Below are positions 14,664 through 24,724 of a stretch of DNA of 27,412 bases, piece after piece. The position numbers were made by a program, and so were the translations under genes. Numbering within the stretch: position 1 is the stretch's first letter; the number at the start of each line of letters is the position of its first letter. Source of the stretch: Lachnospiraceae bacterium (GTDB lineage Bacteria > Bacillota_A > Clostridia > Lachnospirales > Lachnospiraceae); NCBI GenBank assembly GCA_024683935.1, contig JAIKXV010000019.1:1-27412 (forward strand). Direction: 5' to 3'. The notes under the pieces were generated by a model that was given only the letters and a program-made list of their open reading frames with translations, made no database searches and was not told the DNA's origin.

Positions 14664-14825
14664 ACAGGGATAACAGCCATTATCAACATAGTTATGATTC
14701 CGTGAAACTATGACGGCAATCAGGGTTTCACGGCTTATAAACATTTTCACAGCTACTATTACTATAACGACTAAAAATAAATCATATATATATTTATAAG
14801 GAGAGAGAAGGGAGACTAATCCACC
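14664..14825 (+). promoter_or_regulatory. dnaA-dnaN intergenic region with DnaA-like box and hairpin
   Basis: A relaxed DnaA-box-like TTATCAACA lies at 14680-14688. It is followed by a 9-bp inverted repeat, CCGTGAAAC (14700-14708) with GTTTCACGG (14725-14733), enclosing 16 nt. There is no convincing U-tract, so it is a weak terminator at best. The A/T-rich stretch ahead of dnaN could hold its promoter, but no clear -35/-10 pair stands out. Confidence 0.45.
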
Positions 14826-15935
14826 ATGAAAATAAAATGTGCAAAAAGTGATCTTGTAAACTCAATAAGCATTGTTTCAAAAGCGGTTTCTTCCAATAAG
14901 ACGTCTACTTCCATTTTGGAATGCATACTTATTGAAGTGGCAAACGGAACTATCAAATTCACTGCCAGTGATAAGGAACTGGGAATAGAAACAAAGGTTA
15001 AGGGAAGTATCAGTGAGAACGGAGTGGTAGCGGTAGACGCAAATATCTTCGGAAATGTGATAAGCAAGCTTCCTGATGGTGAAGTTGATATCGTATCCGA
15101 TGCTTCATATAAGGTAACCATTAAATGCATGAAAGCCAGGTTTGATCTGCCCGGACGTTCAGGTGAGGATTTTTCGGGACTTCCTCTTATTGAAAAGGAT
15201 GACTGCATAACCATTTCACAGTACACCTTAAAGGAAGTGATAAGGCAGACCATTTTTGCCACCAGTTCAAATGATAATAATAAGCTTCTTACCGGTGAGC
15301 TTTTTGACATTAAGGGAGACCGGATGAGAGTGGTAGCTCTTGACGGCCACAGGGTTGCCATCAGGAATATTGAACTCCGTCAGTCCTATGCGGACAAGAA
15401 GGTGGTTATTCCCGGAAAGACACTTAATGATATAGGAAAGATCCTCTCCGGAGAGATTGAAAAGGAAGTAAATATCTACTTCATGTCAAATCACATAGTT
15501 TTCGAATTCGATCAGACTGTTATGGTTTCACGTCTTATCGAAGGAGAATTCTTCGATGTGAACAGGATGATGAAGGATGATTATGCCACAAAGGTTGAAG
15601 TAAATAAGAAGATGTTGCAGGAAACTATTGAAAGAGCCCTGCTGCTTGTAAAGGACAATGATAAAAAACCGGTAGTTATAGGAATCAACGATACTTCCAT
15701 GGAGTTCAAGATAAAGTCGACCATCGGATCCATGGATGAGTTTGTGGATGTTACAAAATCCGGAGAGGATATGCTGATTGGCTTCAATCCGAAATTTGTG
15801 CTGGATGTTCTCCGTGTCATAGATGAGGAAAGTATATCCATGTATATGCTGGATTCCAAAGCTCCCGCCTATATTAAGGATGACGCCGGAAAGTATGTCT
15901 ATGTGATCCTGCCTATTAATTTCAATACTATTTAA
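14826..15935 (+). CDS. dnaN: DNA polymerase III beta subunit (sliding clamp)
   Basis: The clamp encircles DNA and tethers polymerase and repair factors. The 369-residue length and the three-domain pattern are normal. Recognisable parts include the start MKIKCAKSDLVNSISIVSKAV, LPDGEVDIVSDASYKVTIK (about 78-96), FDLPGRSGEDFSGLP (103-117), VALDGHRVAIRN, and the C-terminal region ending YVYVILPINFNTI, which carries the hydrophobic protein-binding pocket. A purine-rich GGAGAGAGAAGGGAG precedes the ATG. It ends 1 nt before yaaA. Confidence 0.98.
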   Translation: MKIKCAKSDLVNSISIVSKAVSSNKTSTSILECILIEVANGTIKFTASDKELGIETKVKGSISENGVVAVDANIFGNVISKLPDGEVDIVSDASYKVTIKCMKARFDLPGRSGEDFSGLPLIEKDDCITISQYTLKEVIRQTIFATSSNDNNKLLTGELFDIKGDRMRVVALDGHRVAIRNIELRQSYADKKVVIPGKTLNDIGKILSGEIEKEVNIYFMSNHIVFEFDQTVMVSRLIEGEFFDVNRMMKDDYATKVEVNKKMLQETIERALLLVKDNDKKPVVIGINDTSMEFKIKSTIGSMDEFVDVTKSGEDMLIGFNPKFVLDVLRVIDEESISMYMLDSKAPAYIKDDAGKYVYVILPINFNTI

Positions 15936-15936
15936 G

Positions 15937-16145
15937 ATGGAATTCAAGCTGAAAACAGATGAAGAAATGATAAAGCTCGGACAGCTCTTAAAGGCTGCAG
16001 ACCTGGTGGAATCAGGTTCCGAGGCGAAGATCGTTATACAGAACGGGGAAGTAAAGGTAAATGATGAAGTCTGCCTTATGAGAGGAAAAAAGATTAAAAG
16101 AGGCGACCGCATTTCGTTTATGGGAAAAGATATAGAAATATCCTG

Positions 16146-16146
<1 letters not shown>
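15937..16146 (+). CDS. yaaA: S4-domain RNA-binding protein YaaA
   Basis: The 69 residues form a single S4 RNA-binding domain with the hallmark IKLGQLLKAADLVESGSEAK (12-31) and VKVNDEVCLMRGKKIKRGD (39-57). Homologues between dnaN and recF in Bacillota have been linked to ribosome assembly. There is no clear ribosome binding site: the ATG is 1 nt behind the dnaN stop, pointing to translational coupling. Its TGA overlaps the recF ATG by one base. Confidence 0.94.
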
Positions 16147-19174
<3,028 letters not shown>

Positions 19175-19214
19175 TAAATGCCTTCCCCTTTAGGGAAGAA
19201 ACCGTGAGGTAATA

Positions 19215-21776
19215 ATGGAAGAGAACACATTTGACCGGATAAACGAAGTAGACCTGAAACAGACCATGGAGTCATCCTATATTGACTATGCCATGAGCGT
19301 TATAGCGGCAAGAGCCCTCCCCGATGTAAGGGACGGCTTAAAGCCCGTTCAGCGGCGTATCCTGTACTCCATGATAGAACTGAATATCGGTCCCGATAAG
19401 CCGCACAGGAAATGTGCCCGTATAGTCGGTGATACCATGGGTAAATATCACCCCCACGGAGACAGCTCTATTTACGGATCTCTCGTAAACATGGCCCAGG
19501 AGTGGTCCATGCGTTACTGCCTCGTGGACGGTCACGGAAACTTCGGATCCGTGGACGGAGACGGTGCCGCAGCCATGCGATATACAGAGGCCAGGCTTTC
19601 AAAGATCTCAATGGAGATGCTGGCCGATATCAATAAGAATACCGTTGACTTTATTCCGAACTTTGATGAAACTGAATCGGAGCCCATGGTACTGCCTGCC
19701 AGATTCCCCAATCTCCTTGTAAACGGAACCACGGGAATAGCAGTCGGAATGGCTACAAATATTCCTCCCCATAATCTCCGGGAGGTAATAGATGCCGTTC
19801 GTCTCCTTATTGACAACAAGGTAAATGAAGACAGGGACACCGATATCACCGAGCTTCTCCGGATAGTAAAGGGCCCGGATTTCCCTACGGGAGGAACCAT
19901 CCTCGGAAACAGGGGAATAGAGGAAGCCTACAGAACAGGCCGGGGCAAGGTGGTAGTAAGAGCCGTCACCGATATTGAGACCATGGATAACGGAAAATCC
20001 AGGATCATCGTGACAGAGCTTCCCTATCTTGTAAACAAGTCAAAGCTTCTTAAAAATATTGCAGACCTCGTAAAGGATAAGAAGATAGACGGCATAACGG
20101 ATCTGAGGGATGAGTCCGACAGGGAAGGTATGCGGATCGTTATCGAACTCAGGAGAGATGCCAACGCAAACATCATCCTGAACCAGCTGTATAAGCATAC
20201 CCAGCTGCAGGACAGCTTCGGCATCATCATGCTGGCGCTGGTAAATAACGAGCCCCATATATTAAACCTTTTAGAAATGCTGAAGTGCTACCTTCTGCAT
20301 CAGGAGGATGTGGTAAGGCGGCGCACCCAGTTTGATCTCAACAAGGCAGAAGAGAGAGCCCATATACTGGAAGGACTTTTAAAGGCGATAGACGCGATAG
20401 ATGAGGTTATCAGGCTGATCCGTGCGAGCAAGACCGTAGCAGAGGCAAAGGAAAAGCTCATTGAATTCCTGCAGATCGATGATCCCCAGGCATCCGCTAT
20501 TGTGGAAATGAAGCTCCGTGCCCTTGCCGCATTGGAAATGGAAAAACTGCAGAATGAGTATGATGAGCTTCAGAAGAAGATCGCAGAATATAAGGAAATT
20601 CTCGGAGATCCGAAGAGACTTCTCGGCGTAATAAGAGAAGAGATCTCTGTTATCTATGATAAATACGGAGATGACAGAAAGACCTCCATAGGTTTTGACG
20701 CCTTCGATATTTCCGTAGAGGATATGATCCCGAAGGAAAATACCGTGCTTGCCATGACAAGTCTCGGTTATATCAAGAGGATGTCTGTGGATAATTTCTC
20801 TGCCCAGAACAGAGGAGGCAGGGGAATAAAGGGGATCACCACCATAGAAAATGACTATATCGAAGATCTCCTTATGACCACCACCCATAATTACGTGATG
20901 TTCTTTACGAATCTGGGAAGGGTATACCGGCTGAAAGCATACGAGATACCCGAAGGCTCCAGAAATGCCAGGGGAACAGCTATCGTAAATCTCCTGCAGC
21001 TGTCGCCGGAGGAGAAGATCACTGCCACCATTCCCATTAAGGATTTTGAAGAAGACAGATATCTCTTCATGGTGACCAAGAAGGGAATCGTGAAAAAGAC
21101 CCGGGCAAAGGAATTCGCAAATGTGCGTAAGAACGGGCTTTTCGCGATAAACTTAAGGGATGATGACGAGCTTGTGGAAGTAAAGCATATCCGTACCGAG
21201 GAAGATATCTTTATAGTTACCAAGTACGGAATGTGCATAAGATTTAAGGAAAGTGACGTACGAAGCACCGGCCGTGCCGCCATGGGCGTTATCGGAGTAA
21301 ATCTCATAGACGGCGATGATGTTGTGGGAATGCAGCTGATGAGCCAGGGAGAAGCGCTGCTCCTCGTTACCGAGAACGGAATAGGAAAGAGAACGGCTTT
21401 AGAAGAATTCCATGTTCAGAGACGAGGCGGCAAGGGTGTTAAGTGCTACAAGATCACGGAAAAGACCGGAGACCTGGTAGGAGTAAAGGCTGTTAACTCA
21501 GATCACGAAGTAATGCTGATAACCGATGCCGGCGTGATAATCCAGATAAGGGCAAATGATATTTCAGAATTAAGCCGTATCACCATGGGCGTCAAGCTCA
21601 TGAATCTGGATGAAGGCGTGCGGGTAGCGAAGGTTGCTAAGGTCAGGGAAAAGCTCTCCGACGGCAACAATGATATCGAAGATATAAATGCAGAAACAGA
21701 GAATACAGATACTTCTGAAAAGACCGCTGCGCCGGATACGGAAGAGAGTCCGGCAGAAGAGGGCAGTGATCAGTAA
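19215..21776 (+). CDS. gyrA: DNA gyrase subunit A
   Basis: GyrA breaks and reseals DNA through its catalytic tyrosine, here Y123 ([12 protein letters not shown], 118-129). The 853 residues comprise the winged-helix/tower domains and a C-terminal beta-pinwheel. A GyrA-box-like QNRGGRG occurs in the first blade ([16 protein letters not shown]), and a perfect QRRGGKG occurs near the last blade ([17 protein letters not shown]). An acidic tail (about 820-853) ends the protein. In the quinolone-resistance region, [10 protein letters not shown] (81-90), S84 corresponds to E. coli S83 and G88 to D87. A GAGGT ribosome binding site precedes the ATG. The terminator is inside the convergent gene at 21852-21887. 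Confidence 0.98.
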   Translation: MEENTFDRINEVDLKQTMESSYIDYAMSVIAARALPDVRDGLKPVQRRILYSMIELNIGPDKPHRKCARIVGDTMGKYHPHGDSSIYGSLVNMAQEWSMRYCLVDGHGNFGSVDGDGAAAMRYTEARLSKISMEMLADINKNTVDFIPNFDETESEPMVLPARFPNLLVNGTTGIAVGMATNIPPHNLREVIDAVRLLIDNKVNEDRDTDITELLRIVKGPDFPTGGTILGNRGIEEAYRTGRGKVVVRAVTDIETMDNGKSRIIVTELPYLVNKSKLLKNIADLVKDKKIDGITDLRDESDREGMRIVIELRRDANANIILNQLYKHTQLQDSFGIIMLALVNNEPHILNLLEMLKCYLLHQEDVVRRRTQFDLNKAEERAHILEGLLKAIDAIDEVIRLIRASKTVAEAKEKLIEFLQIDDPQASAIVEMKLRALAALEMEKLQNEYDELQKKIAEYKEILGDPKRLLGVIREEISVIYDKYGDDRKTSIGFDAFDISVEDMIPKENTVLAMTSLGYIKRMSVDNFSAQNRGGRGIKGITTIENDYIEDLLMTTTHNYVMFFTNLGRVYRLKAYEIPEGSRNARGTAIVNLLQLSPEEKITATIPIKDFEEDRYLFMVTKKGIVKKTRAKEFANVRKNGLFAINLRDDDELVEVKHIRTEEDIFIVTKYGMCIRFKESDVRSTGRAAMGVIGVNLIDGDDVVGMQLMSQGEALLLVTENGIGKRTALEEFHVQRRGGKGVKCYKITEKTGDLVGVKAVNSDHEVMLITDAGVIIQIRANDISELSRITMGVKLMNLDEGVRVAKVAKVREKLSDGNNDIEDINAETENTDTSEKTAAPDTEESPAEEGSDQ

Positions 21777-22291
21777 AGACTGTTCCCTTTTGTATCAGTG
21801 ACAACGATGCAGGGGAAATCCTCTACAGTAAGTTTTCTTACAGCTTCAGTTCCGAGGTCATCATAGGCGATGACCTCGGATTTTTTTATACTCTTTGACA
21901 GCAGGGCGCCGGCTCCGCCGATAGCACCGAGGTATACGGCCTTATTTTTTATTATGGCTTCATGCACCTCGGGAGAACGCTTTCCCTTTCCTATCATTCC
22001 GAGCAGACCGAGGTTTAAGAGCCTGGGAGCATATTTGTCCATGCGGCTTGCCGTGGTGGGACCGGCACTGCCGATGGGGCGTCCCGGGCGTGCAGGGCTG
22101 GGTCCCATGTAATATATAACCTGTCCCCTGATATCAAAGGGAAGAGGCTGATCATTATCCAGGGCTTCATCCATTCTCTTATGGGCGGCGTCCCTTGCAG
22201 TATATATGGTTCCGCTTAAAAAAATCTTATCTCCGGCAGTAAGCTTTTCCGTGATTTCTTTATCAAAAGGTGCTGTAATATGGTATTCCAT
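21770..22291 (-). CDS. Class I fumarate hydratase / L-tartrate dehydratase, beta subunit
   Basis: This is the C-terminal (beta) part of two-subunit [4Fe-4S] hydro-lyases that interconvert fumarate and malate, or dehydrate tartrate. The 173 residues include [21 protein letters not shown] (19-39), [25 protein letters not shown] (61-85), and [10 protein letters not shown] (97-106). The ATG follows GGGAGA. Its 3' end overlaps that of gyrA by 7 nt in convergent orientation. It follows the alpha gene by 106 nt, an unusually long gap that holds a dyad element (22306-22397). Fumarase is the more likely role because tartrate use is rarer; the sequence does not decide. Confidence 0.9.
   Translation of the reverse strand: MEYHITAPFDKEITEKLTAGDKIFLSGTIYTARDAAHKRMDEALDNDQPLPFDIRGQVIYYMGPSPARPGRPIGSAGPTTASRMDKYAPRLLNLGLLGMIGKGKRSPEVHEAIIKNKAVYLGAIGGAGALLSKSIKKSEVIAYDDLGTEAVRKLTVEDFPCIVVTDTKGNSLY
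21852..21887 (+). terminator. gyrA terminator, inside the coding region of the convergent gene
   Basis: A perfect 11-bp stem (21852-21862 with 21869-21879), a 6-nt loop and a T7 tract (21881-21887) form a textbook plus-strand terminator 76 nt after the gyrA stop. It overlaps codons for residues 138-147 of the fumarase beta subunit on the other strand, plus the following Lys-Lys codons that supply the T-tract. Confidence 0.9.
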
Positions 22292-22305
22292 GGTATCTCC
22301 CGTTA

Positions 22306-22397
22306 TGTTTCACGTTTTATTCAGAGTTATCAACAAAATGTTGATAAGTTGTGGATAAGATAAACTAAATATTGTGGTAACTATAACTCGTGAAACA
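22306..22397. promoter_or_regulatory. Dyad element with DnaA boxes and split parS halves
   Basis: The spacer between the two fumarase genes holds TGTTTCACG (22306-22314) and CGTGAAACA (22389-22397), the two halves of a parS palindrome facing one another across 74 nt. Nested inside are AGTTAT (22325-22330) and ATAACT (22383-22388). The centre carries TTATCAACA-AAA-TGTTGATAA (22327-22347, two inverted relaxed DnaA-like boxes) and a perfect DnaA box TGTGGATAA (22350-22358). It could act as protein-binding DNA or as an RNA hairpin between the genes. Confidence 0.55.
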
Positions 22398-23243
22398 TTA
22401 TATTGTTACTGTAATGTGTCTGTTCACATGGCAGCAGATATTAACTGCCACAGGAAGTCCCGCTATATGTGTGGGGAAGGTATTGATATTAACAGAAAGC
22501 GCGGTGGTGCTGCCCCCTAGGCCGCCGGGACCTATGCCGGTCTCATTTATTTCTTTTAACAGTTCTTCTTCCAGTTCCCGTATATGCTGTAACGGAGAGT
22601 GTTCGCCCGCATTCCGGGTAAGGGCCTGTTTTGCGAGGATGGCGCATTTTTCAAAATCGCCGCCGATACCTACTCCCACCACCATGGGAGGACAGGCGTT
22701 CGGGCCGGCATCCTTTACTGCGCTGAGCACGGCTTCCTTTACACCTTCCCTGCCCTGGGCCGGCTTCAGCATAAATACCCGGCTCATGTTTTCACTGCCG
22801 AAGCCCTTCGGAGCGAGGGTTATCTTAACTTTATCCCCGGGAACTATCCGGGTGTGGATAATGGCGGGGGTATTATCTCCGGTATTTTCCCTCAGCAGGG
22901 GGTCGCTTACAACGCTTTTTCGAAGGTATCCGTCGGTATAGCCGATGCTGACTCCCTTATTTACAGCTTCCGTCAGGTCTCCTCCCGTTAAATGAACATC
23001 CTGTCCGATGTCCATAAAGAGTATGGCCATTCCCGTGTCCTGGCAGATCGGGATCATGTCTTCTCCCGCAATCGCCAGATTATCCTTCAGCTGTAAAAGG
23101 ATATCCTTTCCTATCGGGGAAGTCTCGCTTTCCTCAGCTTTATTTAAGACGTCCCGCATGTCTTCAGACAGGAAATGATTTGCTTTTATGCACATTTCCG
23201 CTATTTTTTCAGTTATCTCAGATACTTGTATTTCCCGAATCAT
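22398..23243 (-). CDS. Class I fumarate hydratase / L-tartrate dehydratase, alpha subunit
   Basis: The catalytic alpha subunit carries the [4Fe-4S] cluster. The 281 residues show the cluster cysteines expected for the family: C67 in PICQDTG (65-71), C184 in NACPPMVVGVGIGG (182-195), and C270 or C271 near the C-terminus (VAVNICCHVNRH). Also present are GSENMSR (149-155) and GIGPGGLGGSTTAL (236-249). The reading frame is open for 78 codons further upstream, but that extension crosses the intergenic region; AAAGGAC ahead of the ATG at 23241-23243 and the family's usual start decide the call. Divergent from serS. Confidence 0.93.
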   Translation of the reverse strand: MIREIQVSEITEKIAEMCIKANHFLSEDMRDVLNKAEESETSPIGKDILLQLKDNLAIAGEDMIPICQDTGMAILFMDIGQDVHLTGGDLTEAVNKGVSIGYTDGYLRKSVVSDPLLRENTGDNTPAIIHTRIVPGDKVKITLAPKGFGSENMSRVFMLKPAQGREGVKEAVLSAVKDAGPNACPPMVVGVGIGGDFEKCAILAKQALTRNAGEHSPLQHIRELEEELLKEINETGIGPGGLGGSTTALSVNINTFPTHIAGLPVAVNICCHVNRHITVTI

Positions 23244-23304
23244 TATGAAGTCCTTTCTATGAATATACGATAGCATATTTTCAGCCATCGTACAAAAACA
23301 GGGA

Positions 23305-23333
23305 TAGACTTTTACCCGATTTTGAGGGATAAT
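23305..23333 (+). promoter_or_regulatory. Possible serS promoter
   Basis: TAGACT (23305-23310), a 17-bp spacer and GATAAT (23328-23333) lie about 90 nt ahead of the serS start codon in the fumarase-serS divergent region. I see no T-box specifier or antiterminator in the short leader. On the minus strand the same region has TTGTAC-17-TATCGT as a weaker candidate for the fumarase promoter. Confidence 0.4.
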
Positions 23334-23424
23334 GATGCGGATGTTATAGTGTTTGGGAAGAATGCGCCGGTGGATGCCGTCTTCTGAATATAACAGAGAA
23401 TCTTTCAAGCAGAGGAGAAAAACA

Positions 23425-24720
23425 GTGTTAGATATAAAATTTTTGAGGGAAAATCCGGATATCGTAAAGGAAAACATAAAAAAGAAATTTCAGGACGAGA
23501 AGCTTCCGCTTGTTGACGAAGTGATCGCCCTTGATAAGGAAAACCGCGAAACCCAGCAGGAGGCGGACGATCTCCGTAACAGCAGAAACAAGCTTTCCAA
23601 AGAGATCGGTGCCCTTATGGGACAGGGAAAGAAGGAGGAGGCAGAGAAGGTTAAAGCCCAGGTTGCTGCCAATGCCGAGCGTCTTTCCGAGCTGGAGAAA
23701 AAAAATAATGAGCTCCGGGAAAAGATACAGTCCATAATGTATGTGATCCCCCAGATCATCGATGATTCCGTTCCCGTCGGAAAAGACGACAGCGAGAACG
23801 TGGAGATAGAGAAGTTCGGAGAGCCGGTAGTACCCGATTTTGAGATCCCTTATCACACGGATATAATGGAGAGCTTTGGCGGCATAGATCTGGATGCAGC
23901 GAGGCGGGTGGCCGGAAACGGTTTCTATTATCTCGTTGGGGATATAGCAAGGCTTCATTCCGCAGTAATAAGCTACGCCCGTGATTTCATGATAGACAGG
24001 GGCTTTACCTATGTGGTACCGCCTTTCATGATCCACGGAAATGTGGTTCAGGGAGTTATGAGTTTCCCTGAGATGGAAGCCATGATGTACAAGATCGAGG
24101 GAGAAGACCTTTATCTTATCGGCACTTCGGAGCATTCCATGATAGGACGTTATATCGACCAGATTATTCCCGAGGATCAGCTGCCGCTCACCCTTACCAG
24201 CTATTCTCCCTGCTTCCGGAAGGAAAAGGGAGCGCACGGACTGGAAGAAAGAGGAGTGTACCGTATCCACCAGTTTGAAAAGCAGGAGATGATCGTGGTC
24301 TGCAAGCCGGAGGATTCGGCTTACTGGTATGACCAGCTCTGGAAGAACACGGTGGATCTTTTCAGATCCCTGGATATTCCCGTGCATACCCTGGAGTGCT
24401 GTTCCGGAGATTTGGCAGACTTAAAGTGCAAGTCCTGTGACGTGGAAGCCTGGAGCCCCAGACAGAAGAAGTACTTTGAAGTTGGAAGCTGTTCAAATCT
24501 GGGAGACGCCCAGGCGAGGAGACTGAAGATCCGTATAAAGGGAGAAAAGGGAAATTATCTGGCACATACCTTAAATAATACGGTTGTGGCTCCTCCCAGA
24601 ATGCTGATCGCTTTCCTTGAGAATAACCTCTGTGCGGACGGCTCCGTAAAGATACCGGAGGTATTAAGGCCCTACATGGGCGGAACAGAAGTGCTGGTAC
24701 CGAAGAATAAGGGTAAATAA
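23425..24720 (+). CDS. serS: Seryl-tRNA synthetase
   Basis: This class II synthetase charges tRNA-Ser (and tRNA-Sec if present). The 431 residues start with the family's MLDIKFLRENPDIVKENI; the start codon is GTG 23425, behind AGAGGAG. An N-terminal antiparallel coiled coil (about 30-105) grips the tRNA variable arm. Motif 2 lies at 264-288 (FRKEKGAHG...RIHQFEKQE) and motif 3 at 384-400 (NNTVVAPPRMLIAFLEN). TSEHSM (234-239) is in the active site. The serine site has the variant SGDLADLKCKSCDVEAWSP (327-345) with extra cysteines (C325, C326, C335, C338). The gene ends 4 nt before the lipoprotein gene. Confidence 0.97.
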   Translation: MLDIKFLRENPDIVKENIKKKFQDEKLPLVDEVIALDKENRETQQEADDLRNSRNKLSKEIGALMGQGKKEEAEKVKAQVAANAERLSELEKKNNELREKIQSIMYVIPQIIDDSVPVGKDDSENVEIEKFGEPVVPDFEIPYHTDIMESFGGIDLDAARRVAGNGFYYLVGDIARLHSAVISYARDFMIDRGFTYVVPPFMIHGNVVQGVMSFPEMEAMMYKIEGEDLYLIGTSEHSMIGRYIDQIIPEDQLPLTLTSYSPCFRKEKGAHGLEERGVYRIHQFEKQEMIVVCKPEDSAYWYDQLWKNTVDLFRSLDIPVHTLECCSGDLADLKCKSCDVEAWSPRQKKYFEVGSCSNLGDAQARRLKIRIKGEKGNYLAHTLNNTVVAPPRMLIAFLENNLCADGSVKIPEVLRPYMGGTEVLVPKNKGK

Positions 24721-24724
24721 GCAC

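Noticed and set aside
15528..16112. A 194-codon minus-strand frame over dnaN/yaaA and similar antisense frames over gyrA and the lipoprotein gene
   Set aside because: They are shadows of real genes: low-complexity, no family resemblance and no initiation signals.
22306..22397. Calling the fumarase-spacer element a true parS site
   Set aside because: The two half-sites are 74 nt apart, so ParB is not expected to bind as at an intact palindrome without evidence; it is reported as a finding instead.
23244..23477. N-terminal extension of the fumarase alpha subunit by 78 codons
   Set aside because: It would overlap the divergent promoter region and the serS start, and the family begins near MIREIQV at 23243, which has its own ribosome binding site.
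23428..24387. A 319-codon minus-strand open frame opposite serS
   Set aside because: It is entirely antisense to an unmistakable serS, has no ribosome binding site and no recognisable domain.
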